DNA of 17,241 nucleotides from Desulfurellales bacterium (GCA_027064405.1 JAMOPP010000034.1:1-17241); one strand, 5' to 3'. Shown: positions 7,121 through 14,677, numbered from the stretch's first letter. Program-made: numbers and translations. The notes: generated by a model from the letters alone, not told the origin.

Positions 7121-8905
7121 TTACTTTGTCTTCTTTTTCATAATTCTTAAGGATAGTTCACTTAGTTGTTTTTCTTCAACATAATTCGGAGCGTCTGTAA
7201 GCATACATATACCCTTTTGGGTTTTCGGGAAAGCCATAACATCCCTTATGGATTCTTCTTTTAAAATGATAGCAACAAGCCTGTCCAATCCAATTGCAAG
7301 TCCTCCGTGGGGTGGAGCACCAAATTTAAGAGCATCTATTAAAAATCCGAATTTTAATCTGGCATCTTCATCACTTATTTTTAAAATTTTGAACATCTTT
7401 TCCTGAACATCACTTCTATGTATTCTTATACTGCCACCGCCTATTTCAACTCCGTTAAGTGTTATATCGTATGCTCTTGCCCTAACCCTTCCGGGATCGG
7501 TCTCTAAAAATTTCAGCTCTTCTTCATGGGGCGAAGTAAACGGATGGTGCATAGCATCGTATCTATTCTCATCTTCATTCCATTCAAAAAGAGGAAAATC
7601 GGTTATCCAAACAAAATTAAATTCATCATCGTTGATTAAGCCTTTCTTCCTTGCAATTTCAAGCCTCAACGCACCAAGAGAATCATAAACAACCTTAGGC
7701 TTATCAGCTACAAAAAACAGAAGATCTCCGGGTTTTGCATTAAGTTTCTCTATTATATTTTTCATTTCTTCATCTGCAAAAAACTTAACAATAGGAGACT
7801 GAAGCTCATTTTCCTTAACCTTTATCCAGGCAAGTCCCTTTGCTCCGTAAACAGCTGTAAGTTTAGTCAAATCATCTATCTCTTTTCTCGAAAAACTACC
7901 GCATCCTTCCGCATTCAATCCGTAAACCAATCCACCTGAATTAGCAACGGAATTGAAAACCTTAAAACCTGTATTTTTCGCTATATCGGTAATATTTTTC
8001 AATTCTAAACCAAATCTCATATCCGGCTTATCCGAACCGAATCTATCCATCGCTTCGTCATACTTAAGCCTTTTAAAAGGAGGTTTTACATCAATTCCCA
8101 AGGTTTCTTTAAAAACACTTTCAATGATACCTTCCGTTATTCTCATAACATCTTCTTCAGATACAAAACTCATTTCAAGATCTATCTGCGTAAATTCAGG
8201 TTGTCTGTCTGCGCGCAAATCTTCATCTCTAAAACATTTTGTAATTTGGTAGTATCTATCAAGTCCAGAAACCATCAAAAGTTGTTTAAAGAGCTGAGGG
8301 GACTGTGGCAATGCATAAAATTTACCTTGAGACAATCTACTTGGAACAAGAAAATCCCTTGCTCCCTCCGGTGTGCTTTTTGTAAGCATAGGTGTTTCTA
8401 TATCAAGAAAACCTTCGGAATCTAAATATTTTCTAACGGCAAATGTAGCCTTGTATCTTGTTTTTAAATTGTGCTGCATTTTTGGTTTTCTTAAATCCAA
8501 ATATCTGTATTTCAAGCGCAGTTCTTCGTTGACATTAATGTATTCTTCAACAGGAAACGGCAGAGGAAGGCTTTCTGAAAATACCTTTAAGGTATCCACT
8601 ACAACCTCGGTTTCACCCGTTTTTAAATTTTTATTAACCGTACCTTCCGGTCTATGCCTTACCAAGCCTTTAATTCCAATACAGTATTGACTCCTCAAAG
8701 AAGAGGCTATCTTATGATTTTCTTCACTAACAGAAGGGTCAAATACAATCTGAACAAGACCTTCCCTATCCTTTAAATCTATGAAAATTATTCCTCCGTG
8801 ATCCCTCCAATTCTGAACCCATCCAAAAAGTGTAACGCTTTTACCTATATCATCTGCTCTAACATCACCGCAATAGTGAGTCCTCTCAAGCGAATCTACT
8901 GCCAT
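7121..8905 (-). CDS. aspS: aspartyl-tRNA synthetase, bacterial type (probably non-discriminating)
   Basis: AspRS charges tRNA-Asp. The 594-residue class II enzyme has an N-terminal OB-fold anticodon-binding domain (about 1-110), then motif 1 (around FLDIETPMLTKSTPEGARDF) and the QSPQLFKQLLM loop. Motif 2 follows (CFRDEDLRADRQPEFTQIDLE), then the bacterial GAD insertion (about 290-420) and motif 3 (GLDRLVAI). H36 (in RDHGG) and G88 (in RHRPEG) sit at the positions where histidine and glycine mark non-discriminating AspRS in other bacteria. Such enzymes also make Asp-tRNA-Asn for GatCAB; this reading is from memory of the family. The ATG has a GAGGTG ribosome site. The gene overlaps the end of hisS by 10 bases, so the pair is coupled. 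No terminator is seen before the convergent tRNA. Confidence 0.96.
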   Translation of the reverse strand: MAVDSLERTHYCGDVRADDIGKSVTLFGWVQNWRDHGGIIFIDLKDREGLVQIVFDPSVSEENHKIASSLRSQYCIGIKGLVRHRPEGTVNKNLKTGETEVVVDTLKVFSESLPLPFPVEEYINVNEELRLKYRYLDLRKPKMQHNLKTRYKATFAVRKYLDSEGFLDIETPMLTKSTPEGARDFLVPSRLSQGKFYALPQSPQLFKQLLMVSGLDRYYQITKCFRDEDLRADRQPEFTQIDLEMSFVSEEDVMRITEGIIESVFKETLGIDVKPPFKRLKYDEAMDRFGSDKPDMRFGLELKNITDIAKNTGFKVFNSVANSGGLVYGLNAEGCGSFSRKEIDDLTKLTAVYGAKGLAWIKVKENELQSPIVKFFADEEMKNIIEKLNAKPGDLLFFVADKPKVVYDSLGALRLEIARKKGLINDDEFNFVWITDFPLFEWNEDENRYDAMHHPFTSPHEEELKFLETDPGRVRARAYDITLNGVEIGGGSIRIHRSDVQEKMFKILKISDEDARLKFGFLIDALKFGAPPHGGLAIGLDRLVAIILKEESIRDVMAFPKTQKGICMLTDAPNYVEEKQLSELSLRIMKKKTK

Positions 8906-10131
8906 CTTTTCACCTCATTATCCAAAAAAGTTTCCAAATCGTATTCATTTTGGTTAGAATTAAACATATCCTTTACAATAACCCTATTTTCCTTTCTTTC
9001 ATTTTCTCCAACAATTATGACAAATGCAGCTTTTATCTTGTCGGCTTTCTTCATCATACTTTTTAAACTCTTTTTTTCATATTCCACATAAACCCTACCC
9101 TTTGTTTCAGAAATAAGTCTCTGCTCTATTTTAACGGCATATTCATCTTCGTTTAAGTTTGCTATATAATAATCGATATTTTCCAAATCACCCTCTTCCA
9201 TAAGTTCAACAAGCCTTTCGCATCCTGAGGCAAAACCAATGCCCGGTGAAGATTTTCCTCCAAGCTGGTTTATCAGATTATCGTATCTTCCGCCCGCTGA
9301 GACTGTTCCCTGAGCACCAAGTTTCCGTGTGATAATTTCAAATACAAATTTGGTATAATAATCAAGACCTCTGACAAGATGAGGGTTTTCCGTATATTCA
9401 ACACCAAAAGTATTCAATCTTTCTTTGACGGTATTATAGTGGCTTGAGCATTCATTACATACAAATTGAGTTATCTTGGGTGCATCTTTGGCAACACTTC
9501 TGCAGGCTGAATTTTTACAATCCAAAATTCTTAAGGGATTTTTATCAAGTCTTCTTTTGCAGTCATCACAGAGCTTTTCTTTATTCATAGAAAAATAATT
9601 TTTAAGTTCGGCAATATAATCAGGTCTGCACTTTTCACAGCCTATATTATTTATTTCAACTCTTATATCGTCTATTTTAAGTTTTTTAAGCATCAAAAGA
9701 TTCATATAAAGAAGCTCGGCGTCAATAGTCGGATTACTTATGCCAAAAACCTCAACACCAATTTGGCTAAACTGTCTTAACCTGCCCTTTTGAGGTCTTT
9801 CATATCTAAACATATTGCCTATATAGTAATATTTTTTTAAAGGATACAACTCAAGATGATTATCTATGTAGGCTCTAACAACAGACGCTGTGCCTTCAGG
9901 TCTTAAAGTTACAGACTCATCGCTCTTATCTAAAAATGTATACATCTCCTTCTCGACAATATCCGTTTCTTCGCCGACACCCCGTTTAAAAAGGGCTGTT
10001 TTTTCCAAGATAGGGGTTCTTATCTCTTTAAAACCAAAAGATTCTATAACATCCCTCGCAGTGCTCTCAAGTTTGTGCCATTTTGCCATATCTTGTGGCA
10101 AAATATCCTTAAATCCTCTTAAAATATCCAA
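8896..10131 (-). CDS. hisS: histidyl-tRNA synthetase
   Basis: HisRS, a class II synthetase of 411 residues, has the expected marks. These include RTPILEKTALF (motif 1 region), TLRPEGTASVVRAYI, FRYERPQKGRLRQFSQIGVE (motif 2), LVRGLDYYTKFVFE (histidine-binding motif), SAGGRYDNLI and GIGFASGCERL (motif 3). The C-terminal anticodon-binding domain spans about 320-411. The insertion domain between motifs 2 and 3 is cysteine-rich (CEKC, CDDC, CKNSAC, CNEC), in common with many bacterial HisRS. The start codon is TTG at 10129-10131: no ATG fits, and GGAGGC at 10137-10142 lies 5 bases upstream. It has its own promoter (10164-10191) and is first in a two-gene unit with aspS. Confidence 0.96.
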   Translation of the reverse strand: MDILRGFKDILPQDMAKWHKLESTARDVIESFGFKEIRTPILEKTALFKRGVGEETDIVEKEMYTFLDKSDESVTLRPEGTASVVRAYIDNHLELYPLKKYYYIGNMFRYERPQKGRLRQFSQIGVEVFGISNPTIDAELLYMNLLMLKKLKIDDIRVEINNIGCEKCRPDYIAELKNYFSMNKEKLCDDCKRRLDKNPLRILDCKNSACRSVAKDAPKITQFVCNECSSHYNTVKERLNTFGVEYTENPHLVRGLDYYTKFVFEIITRKLGAQGTVSAGGRYDNLINQLGGKSSPGIGFASGCERLVELMEEGDLENIDYYIANLNEDEYAVKIEQRLISETKGRVYVEYEKKSLKSMMKKADKIKAAFVIIVGENERKENRVIVKDMFNSNQNEYDLETFLDNEVKRWQ

Positions 10132-10136
10132 ACGCA

Positions 10137-10142
10137 GCCTCC
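10137..10142 (-). promoter_or_regulatory. ribosome binding site that fixes the TTG start of hisS
   Basis: Read leftward, GGAGGC is followed after 5 bases (TGCGT) by TTG, GAT, ATT. No in-frame ATG exists nearby, so this site supports the unusual TTG start. Confidence 0.7.
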
Positions 10143-10143
10143 A

Positions 10144-10172
10144 AACGATAGAAATTGCCTCTAAGTATCGTT
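10144..10172. promoter_or_regulatory. inverted repeat overlapping the hisS -10 and start site
   Basis: AACGATA (10144-10150) and TATCGTT (10166-10172) are perfect 7-base inverted arms 15 bases apart. One arm covers most of the predicted -10 of hisS and the other lies in the leader, past the expected start. Only one arm would be transcribed, so this suits a DNA operator better than an RNA hairpin. Confidence 0.35.
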
Positions 10173-10191
10173 ATTAGAGTATTTTTGTCAA
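10164..10191 (-). promoter_or_regulatory. promoter of hisS-aspS
   Basis: On the minus strand the -35 is TTGACA (10186-10191), the spacer is 16 bases and the -10 is GATACT (10164-10169). The predicted start near 10157 gives a leader of about 25 nt, too short for a T-box. The 14 bases TTTTCTTGACAAAA around the -35 are identical in the tRNA-Val promoter. Confidence 0.62.
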
Positions 10192-10211
10192 GAAAAAGAT
10201 AGAAAATGTAT

Positions 10212-10679
10212 CTACACATTAATTAGAACACTCTCTTCTTTACAATCCGGAAAAAAAGGACAATTTATACAGTCTTCCCATATTTTCTTAAGCGGCAGTT
10301 CTTTTTTATCTATCTTGGAAAATCCAAGTTTATAGAAAAAGTCTATTTTAAATGTAAGCGCAAAAACCTGTTTTACGCCAAGAGCCTTTGCCTCACTCAA
10401 TTCAAATTCCACAAGTCTTTTGCCAAGATTCCGACCTTGATAATTTTTATCGACGGTAATGGTTCTTATTTCCGCAAGGTAGGGATAATATAGTCTTAAA
10501 CTGCTCGTTGCAACAACATTATCTTTCTCTTTTGCAACAACAAACTCCCTTATTCTTTCTGCTATATCTTCAGAGGAGCGGGGTAGTATATCTTTATCTT
10601 TTACAAAAACATCAATAAGACCTTTTATCTTAGCCACATCGCCAAGATTAGGTTTTTCTATTTTAATCATATCTAACAT
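10212..10679 (-). CDS. argA: short ArgA-type N-acetyltransferase (probable N-acetylglutamate synthase)
   Basis: This 155-residue GNAT-fold enzyme resembles the short, single-domain ArgA proteins that make N-acetylglutamate, the first step of arginine synthesis, without the amino-acid kinase domain of classical ArgA. Family features seen are LPRSSEDIAERIREFVVA near the N terminus, LAEIRTITVDKNYQGRNLGKRLVEFE with the acetyl-CoA loop (QGRNLG), VFALTFKIDFFYKLGF, and the C-terminal LPLKKIWEDCINCPFFPDC with three cysteines. The start is uncertain. The ATG at 10679 has AAGG upstream and overlaps hisD by 17 bases. An ATG at 10670 would give 152 residues and an 8-base overlap. It ends the coaBC-hisD-argA unit, and no terminator separates it from the hisS promoter, so read-through is possible. 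Confidence 0.78.
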   Translation of the reverse strand: MLDMIKIEKPNLGDVAKIKGLIDVFVKDKDILPRSSEDIAERIREFVVAKEKDNVVATSSLRLYYPYLAEIRTITVDKNYQGRNLGKRLVEFELSEAKALGVKQVFALTFKIDFFYKLGFSKIDKKELPLKKIWEDCINCPFFPDCKEESVLINV

Positions 10680-11937
10680 CTATTGAAGCCTTGTGTGCAT
10701 AAAGGCCCTCCATATCGGCAAATTTTGCAGCATAGTGAGCAGAGTCAAAAAATGCCTTTTTAGAGTAGTGAATTATACTTGTCTTTTTCATAAAAACATC
10801 TGCAGATAGGGCGGATGCAAAATTTGCAGTATGTGCTGTTGGAAGTGTGTGATTTGGCCCTGCTATATAATCGCCAATAGGTTCAGGCGTATATTCTCCT
10901 ATAAATATTGCACCGGCATTGTTGATTTTATTCATAAACATATAGGCATCATTAAGCTGTAGCTCCAAATGTTCAGGGGCAACTTCATCAACTATTTCAG
11001 CTGCAATATCAACATTTTCTACATACATAAAGACGGCATTTTGTGAAGACACCTTTGTAATATTGCTTCTTCTGTTATTTTCAGCAAGCTCGTAAAATCT
11101 TTTTTCAACCTTTCTTGTCAACTCTCTGTCCAAACCTATAAAATAACATCTCGCCATTTCATCGTGTTCAGCCTGAGCCAAGAGATCATTCGACAAAAAT
11201 TCAGCATTCGCATTTTTATCCGCAACAATCATAACCTCAGAAGGTCCTGCCACAGAATCAATATTTACATCCCCGTAAACCATTTTTTTAGCGAGTGCAA
11301 CATATACATTCCCGGGCCCTGCTATGACTGAAACTTTTTTAACACTTTCCGTTGAATAAGCAAAAGCCGCTACTGCTTGAGCACCTGCAATTTTATAAAT
11401 ATCCTTCACACCGCACAATTGAGCGGCATATAGAACAAAGGGATTAACAACTCCGTTAGCTGCACAAGTTGCAATATAGATATCTTTAACCCCTGCAACA
11501 AGAGCCGGCACAATTGTCATTAAAGCCGTTGAAGGATAAGCGGCCTTGCCTCCAGGCACATAGAGACCCGCCTTCTGCACAGCCGTTACCCTATTTCCTA
11601 AAATAATACCGTCCTCTTCTACAAAAAAAGAACGGCTTTTTGCACTTCTGTGGAATCTCTCTATTCTATTTTTTGCGTATTGAATGACAGCTTTTTCGTC
11701 ATCTGAAATATAATTTACGGCTTTATCAAACTCGTCTTCCGAAACTTTTATATTCTTTTCGTTTATATCAAAATTGTCAAATCTCCTTGTATATTCAAAA
11801 AGAGCCTTATCGCCTTTTGTTTTTACGGAATTTACTATCTCTTCAACTATCTTTTTTTTATCATCGTTGTCATTTACATCTTTTTCAAGAATGTGTTTAA
11901 CTCTTTCAACATCACTTTGTTTTAGAACATCAATCAT
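10663..11937 (-). CDS. hisD: histidinol dehydrogenase
   Basis: HisD carries out the last two steps of histidine synthesis, oxidising histidinol to histidine with two NAD+ at a zinc site. The 424-residue protein is normal length. It shows GPGNVYVALAKKMVYG, IDSVAGPSEVMIVAD, LLAQAEHDE (Gln and His zinc ligands), EVAPEHLEL (catalytic Glu-His), EPIGDYIAGPNHTLPT (Asp ligand) and a C-terminal GLYAHKASI (last His ligand). No catalytic residue appears missing. The ATG overlaps the coaBC stop as ATGA, and its 3' end overlaps argA, so the three genes are coupled. No other his gene is in the window, so histidine genes are dispersed at least in part. Confidence 0.97.
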   Translation of the reverse strand: MIDVLKQSDVERVKHILEKDVNDNDDKKKIVEEIVNSVKTKGDKALFEYTRRFDNFDINEKNIKVSEDEFDKAVNYISDDEKAVIQYAKNRIERFHRSAKSRSFFVEEDGIILGNRVTAVQKAGLYVPGGKAAYPSTALMTIVPALVAGVKDIYIATCAANGVVNPFVLYAAQLCGVKDIYKIAGAQAVAAFAYSTESVKKVSVIAGPGNVYVALAKKMVYGDVNIDSVAGPSEVMIVADKNANAEFLSNDLLAQAEHDEMARCYFIGLDRELTRKVEKRFYELAENNRRSNITKVSSQNAVFMYVENVDIAAEIVDEVAPEHLELQLNDAYMFMNKINNAGAIFIGEYTPEPIGDYIAGPNHTLPTAHTANFASALSADVFMKKTSIIHYSKKAFFDSAHYAAKFADMEGLYAHKASIDVRYD

Positions 11938-13154
11938 GCAATTCTCCTTAAAATCTCAAAAGCAAGTTTTTCTTTATTCATTTTATTTAATTTTTCAAGT
12001 TTTCCGCTCTTGTCAATAATGGTAACTTCATTATCGTTGGAGTTAAAACCTATATCACTCCTTGATATATCATTTGCAACGATAAATTCCAAACCCTTTT
12101 TTATAATTTTTTTCTTTGCGTTTATTATCAAATCGTTTGTTTCTGCGGCAAAACCTATTATGGTTAAGTCTATATCGTTTTCTTTTGCAAATTTGTTAAT
12201 CTCATAGGTTAAATCCTTATTTTTGGTAAGCTTAAGAATAAAATTTGTTTCATCCTCTTTCTTTTTGATTTTCCTATTAATATATTCATAAGGTTTAAAA
12301 TCACCGACTGCCGCAGCCATAATTAAAATAATCTCTTTACCCTTCATACTTATTATTAAATTTTTCAATGCATTGAGCATATCATCTGCACTTTCAATAT
12401 CAATCCTCTTAACGCCGTATGGAGTTTTGAGATTTGTATGCCCGGATATTAAACTTACGTCAGCCTGCATAAACCGTGCAATTTTTGCAAGTGCAAAACC
12501 CATTTTTCCGCTTGAGCGGTTGGTTATATAGCGTACAGGATCTATAGCTTCCAATGTGGCACCTGCCGTAACTATAATATTTTTATCTTTTAAAATTTTG
12601 TCATAGAAACAGGATTCCATAAAATCAACTATATCATTTTCGTCGGCTATATGCCCTACCCCTTTTGTATTGCAGGCAAGATTACCGTTTACGGGCTCTA
12701 CTATTTTAAAATCGTTTCTTTTCAACTTTTCTAAATTATTTTGAGTAATTTTATTCAAATACATAGCACTGTTCATAGCCGGAGCTACAATTTTTACGGA
12801 TTCCACAGCAAGAGCAAGAAGACTGACCGTATCATCCGATAATCCATTTGCCATCTTGGCTATAATATTTGCGGTTGCCGGAACAACAATAAACAAATCA
12901 GCCCATTTAGCCAATGCAATATGTGTAATATTTGTATCATTCAACTCCATCTCTTCCATAACATCACAGTAAACTTCATTGTTTGTCAAAGCTTTAAAAA
13001 CCAAAGGAGAAATAAATTTTTGTGCATCTTTTGTCATTGCAACCTTTATATTACACCCTCTTTTTTTTAGTATGCTTATCAACTCAAGTGATTTGTATAT
13101 AGCTATGCTGGAACTCACACCTATGAGAATATTTTTGCCTTTAAGAACACTCAC
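11934..13154 (-). CDS. coaBC: bifunctional phosphopantothenoylcysteine decarboxylase / phosphopantothenate-cysteine ligase
   Basis: CoaBC performs two successive steps of coenzyme A synthesis: CTP-dependent joining of cysteine to 4'-phosphopantothenate, then FMN-dependent decarboxylation. The 406-residue protein has the N-terminal flavoprotein domain (about 1-180) with GVSSSIAIYK, THIALAKWADLFIVVPATANIIAKMANG (including the catalytic-type His), PAMNSAMY and the NLACN cysteine loop. The C-terminal CoaB domain follows with VTAGATLEAIDPVRYITN, SSGKMG, AAVGDFKP and LTKNKDL. The start is GTG at 13152-13154, supported by AGGAGG at 13163-13168. It leads the coaBC-hisD-argA unit, driven by the promoter at 13184-13213, and is divergent from the CBS/DHH gene. 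Confidence 0.96.
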   Translation of the reverse strand: MSVLKGKNILIGVSSSIAIYKSLELISILKKRGCNIKVAMTKDAQKFISPLVFKALTNNEVYCDVMEEMELNDTNITHIALAKWADLFIVVPATANIIAKMANGLSDDTVSLLALAVESVKIVAPAMNSAMYLNKITQNNLEKLKRNDFKIVEPVNGNLACNTKGVGHIADENDIVDFMESCFYDKILKDKNIIVTAGATLEAIDPVRYITNRSSGKMGFALAKIARFMQADVSLISGHTNLKTPYGVKRIDIESADDMLNALKNLIISMKGKEIILIMAAAVGDFKPYEYINRKIKKKEDETNFILKLTKNKDLTYEINKFAKENDIDLTIIGFAAETNDLIINAKKKIIKKGLEFIVANDISRSDIGFNSNDNEVTIIDKSGKLEKLNKMNKEKLAFEILRRIA

Positions 13155-13162
13155 TACACCAA

Positions 13163-13168
13163 CCTCCT
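13163..13168 (-). promoter_or_regulatory. ribosome binding site that fixes the GTG start of coaBC
   Basis: A perfect AGGAGG on the minus strand sits 8 bases before the GTG start at 13154, and no ATG is available nearby. Confidence 0.75.
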
Positions 13169-13183
13169 AAAAAAACTTACATT

Positions 13184-13213
13184 AATATACTAAAAAAGTA
13201 TAAACTATATCAA
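13184..13213 (-). promoter_or_regulatory. promoter of coaBC-hisD-argA
   Basis: On the minus strand the -35 is TTGATA (13208-13213), the spacer is 18 bases and the -10 is TATATT (13184-13189). The -35 is preceded by TTTTTC, as in the hisS promoter. The predicted start lies a few bases before the AGGAGG site. Confidence 0.6.
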
Positions 13214-13218
13214 GAAAA

Positions 13219-13261
13219 AGCTTAAGTTTATTTCAAATTTGTGATATATTTTCTTTAAGCT
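13219..13261. repeat. dyad between the divergent coaBC and CBS/DHH genes
   Basis: AGCTTAA (13219-13225) and TTAAGCT (13255-13261) are perfect inverted arms. The second arm runs into AGCTA-AAAA-TAGCT (13259-13272), a small palindrome. The region lies between the two divergent promoters and is otherwise AT-rich. An operator is possible but not shown. Confidence 0.3.
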
Positions 13262-13282
13262 AAAAATAGCTGGCTGGGGAAA

Positions 13283-13288
13283 TATAAT
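13283..13288 (+). promoter_or_regulatory. possible -10 element for the CBS/DHH-hppA unit
   Basis: A perfect TATAAT occurs 72 bases before the likely ATG, but I find no good -35 at 16-18 bases upstream. The promoter may need an activator, or may lie elsewhere. Confidence 0.35.
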
Positions 13289-13290
13289 AT

Positions 13291-13335
13291 AGATACAGCT
13301 TGAAAAACAATTTTAAATTTTATATAAGATACAGC
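13291..13335 (+). repeat. AGATACAGC direct repeat in the CBS/DHH leader
   Basis: The 9-base sequence AGATACAGC appears at 13291-13299 and 13327-13335, each just after a TATA-rich run. The first copy is near the expected transcription start and the second is in the leader. The function is unknown; it could be a regulator site or a remnant of a local duplication. Confidence 0.35.
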
Positions 13336-13359
13336 ATTTTATGTAAGTGGGGTTTTGAA

Positions 13360-14658
13360 ATGAAAGATATTAAAAATATTTATGTGATAGGAAGACAAAA
13401 TCCTGACTTGGACAGCGTGGCTTCAAGTATAGGATATGCGGAACTTAAAAACAAAATAGATAGCGACAATAATTATGTCGCAGCTGCAAGCGGAACCATT
13501 AATTTGGATACGCAAAAGGTTTTAAGCAACTTCAGTGTTACCTTGCCAAAATATATTATGGACCTAAATCTGCGCGTTGCGGATGTTATGACTCAAAACA
13601 CAATTGTAGCCAATCAAGATATGCCCGTAACAGAGGTATTCAAAATTATGCTTAAGAATGACTTGAGAGTGATACCCATTACAGATAATAACCAACAGTT
13701 CATTGGCTATTTTGGTATGATAGATATAGCAAAAAAAAGCATATCTTCCGTAATTCCTGACATATTCAGAAAAATAAAAACAAGTGTGGAAATGATATCA
13801 AAAGCTATTGACGGAGAGATTTTAAACAATGCAAACGGGTCTGAGATGTTTATAGCCAATGTTGTTATGGGAATTATGGATGTTGACGGCTTTATGAACA
13901 TAATACAGAGGTTTGACCCGGAAAATATGATAATGATAACGGGTAACAGAAGGGATTTGCAGGAGAAAGCGATAGATATAGGCGTACGATGCATAATAGT
14001 CTCAAACGGATATAGGTTGGATGAGGAACTAACGGAAAAAGCAAAACAGAATGGAGTATCAATTATTCTATCCGAATATGATGCTTTTGCTACTGCGGGA
14101 TTAACGGAGTGGAGCGTGCCGGTTTCAATTCTTACCGACAAAAACTCTATAACTGCAAAACCTGAAAATTTAATTAACGACATAAAAGAACTCGTTTATG
14201 CTTCAAATAACAGATCGGTCATAGTTACGGATTTAAACAATTCTGTTGTAGGAATAATCACAAGAACCGACATCATTAAATACAACAAAAGAAAAGTTAT
14301 ACTTATGGATCACTCAAGCAGTTCAAATTCTCCAAGTGGAATTTTCAACTGTAATATACTTGAAATAATTGATCATCACAAACTCGGGGATATTCAAACG
14401 GGCAGTTTTACCCGCTATAGAATAGAGCCGTGGGGTTCAACATCATCCATAGTAACAGACGAATTTATAAAACATTCCGTAAAACCTTCAAAAACAACTG
14501 CACTAATTCTATCAAGTGGCATACTCGTTAATACAAAGTGTTTATCACAAAACAAAACAAAGAGTGAAGATTTATATATGATAAAATGGCTGTGCAAACA
14601 ATACGATATTGACATTAATAATCTTATGTCAGAGGTTAAGCGTATAATAAATTTATAA
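13360..14658 (+). CDS. CBS-DRTGG-CBS-DHH protein: degenerate family II pyrophosphatase lacking DHHA2
   Basis: The 432-residue product follows the layout of nucleotide-regulated CBS-pyrophosphatases. The first part of the DHH domain (1-65) is followed by CBS1 (about 70-125), a DRTGG-like middle domain (about 185-260), CBS2 (about 265-310) and the rest of the DHH domain (311-432). It keeps D16 and D18 (in GRQNPDLDS), D317 (in MDHS), H339/H340 (IIDHHKLGD) and EPWGSTSS. It differs at key points: the metal-binding His of GHxNPD is R12, the SDT aspartate is N391 (VNT), the FKSPT loop is replaced, and DHNE has become DHSS. It ends where the DHHA2 domain, which carries substrate-binding lysine and arginine, should begin; full CBS-PPases with DRTGG are about 550 residues. 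The start is the ATG after GTGGGG (13347-13352), although the frame opens at a TTG at 13300. It is probably cotranscribed with hppA. I infer a catalytically dead sensor protein. Confidence 0.85.
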   Translation: MKDIKNIYVIGRQNPDLDSVASSIGYAELKNKIDSDNNYVAAASGTINLDTQKVLSNFSVTLPKYIMDLNLRVADVMTQNTIVANQDMPVTEVFKIMLKNDLRVIPITDNNQQFIGYFGMIDIAKKSISSVIPDIFRKIKTSVEMISKAIDGEILNNANGSEMFIANVVMGIMDVDGFMNIIQRFDPENMIMITGNRRDLQEKAIDIGVRCIIVSNGYRLDEELTEKAKQNGVSIILSEYDAFATAGLTEWSVPVSILTDKNSITAKPENLINDIKELVYASNNRSVIVTDLNNSVVGIITRTDIIKYNKRKVILMDHSSSSNSPSGIFNCNILEIIDHHKLGDIQTGSFTRYRIEPWGSTSSIVTDEFIKHSVKPSKTTALILSSGILVNTKCLSQNKTKSEDLYMIKWLCKQYDIDINNLMSEVKRIINL

Positions 14659-14665
14659 CTTGTGT

Positions 14666-14671
14666 AGGAGG
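14666..14671 (+). promoter_or_regulatory. ribosome binding site that fixes the start of hppA
   Basis: AGGAGG lies 6 bases before the ATG at 14678. It rules out the in-frame TTG at 14660, which would place the ribosome site inside the coding sequence. Confidence 0.8.
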
Positions 14672-14677
14672 ATTTTT

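Noticed and set aside
10132..10211. A T-box riboswitch before hisS-aspS.
   Set aside because: The predicted leader is about 25 nt, too short, and no T-box core sequence or terminator is present.
13271..13286. A sigma54-like TGGC element before the CBS/DHH gene.
   Set aside because: TGGC is present but there is no GC doublet at the -12 position with correct spacing.
13300..13359. A 20-residue N-terminal extension of the CBS/DHH protein from a TTG start at 13300.
   Set aside because: The extension has no family similarity or ribosome site. The ATG at 13360 gives the normal DHH start and has GTGGGG upstream.
13707..14183. A 158-codon open frame on the minus strand inside the CBS/DHH gene.
   Set aside because: It is antisense to a gene with clear domain structure, and its Ile/Ser/Phe-rich product has no recognisable motif.
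14640..14677. That the missing DHHA2 domain of the CBS/DHH protein is hidden by a frameshift.
   Set aside because: Only 19 bases separate its stop from the hppA ATG and they contain the hppA ribosome site, so there is no room for about 115 residues in any frame.
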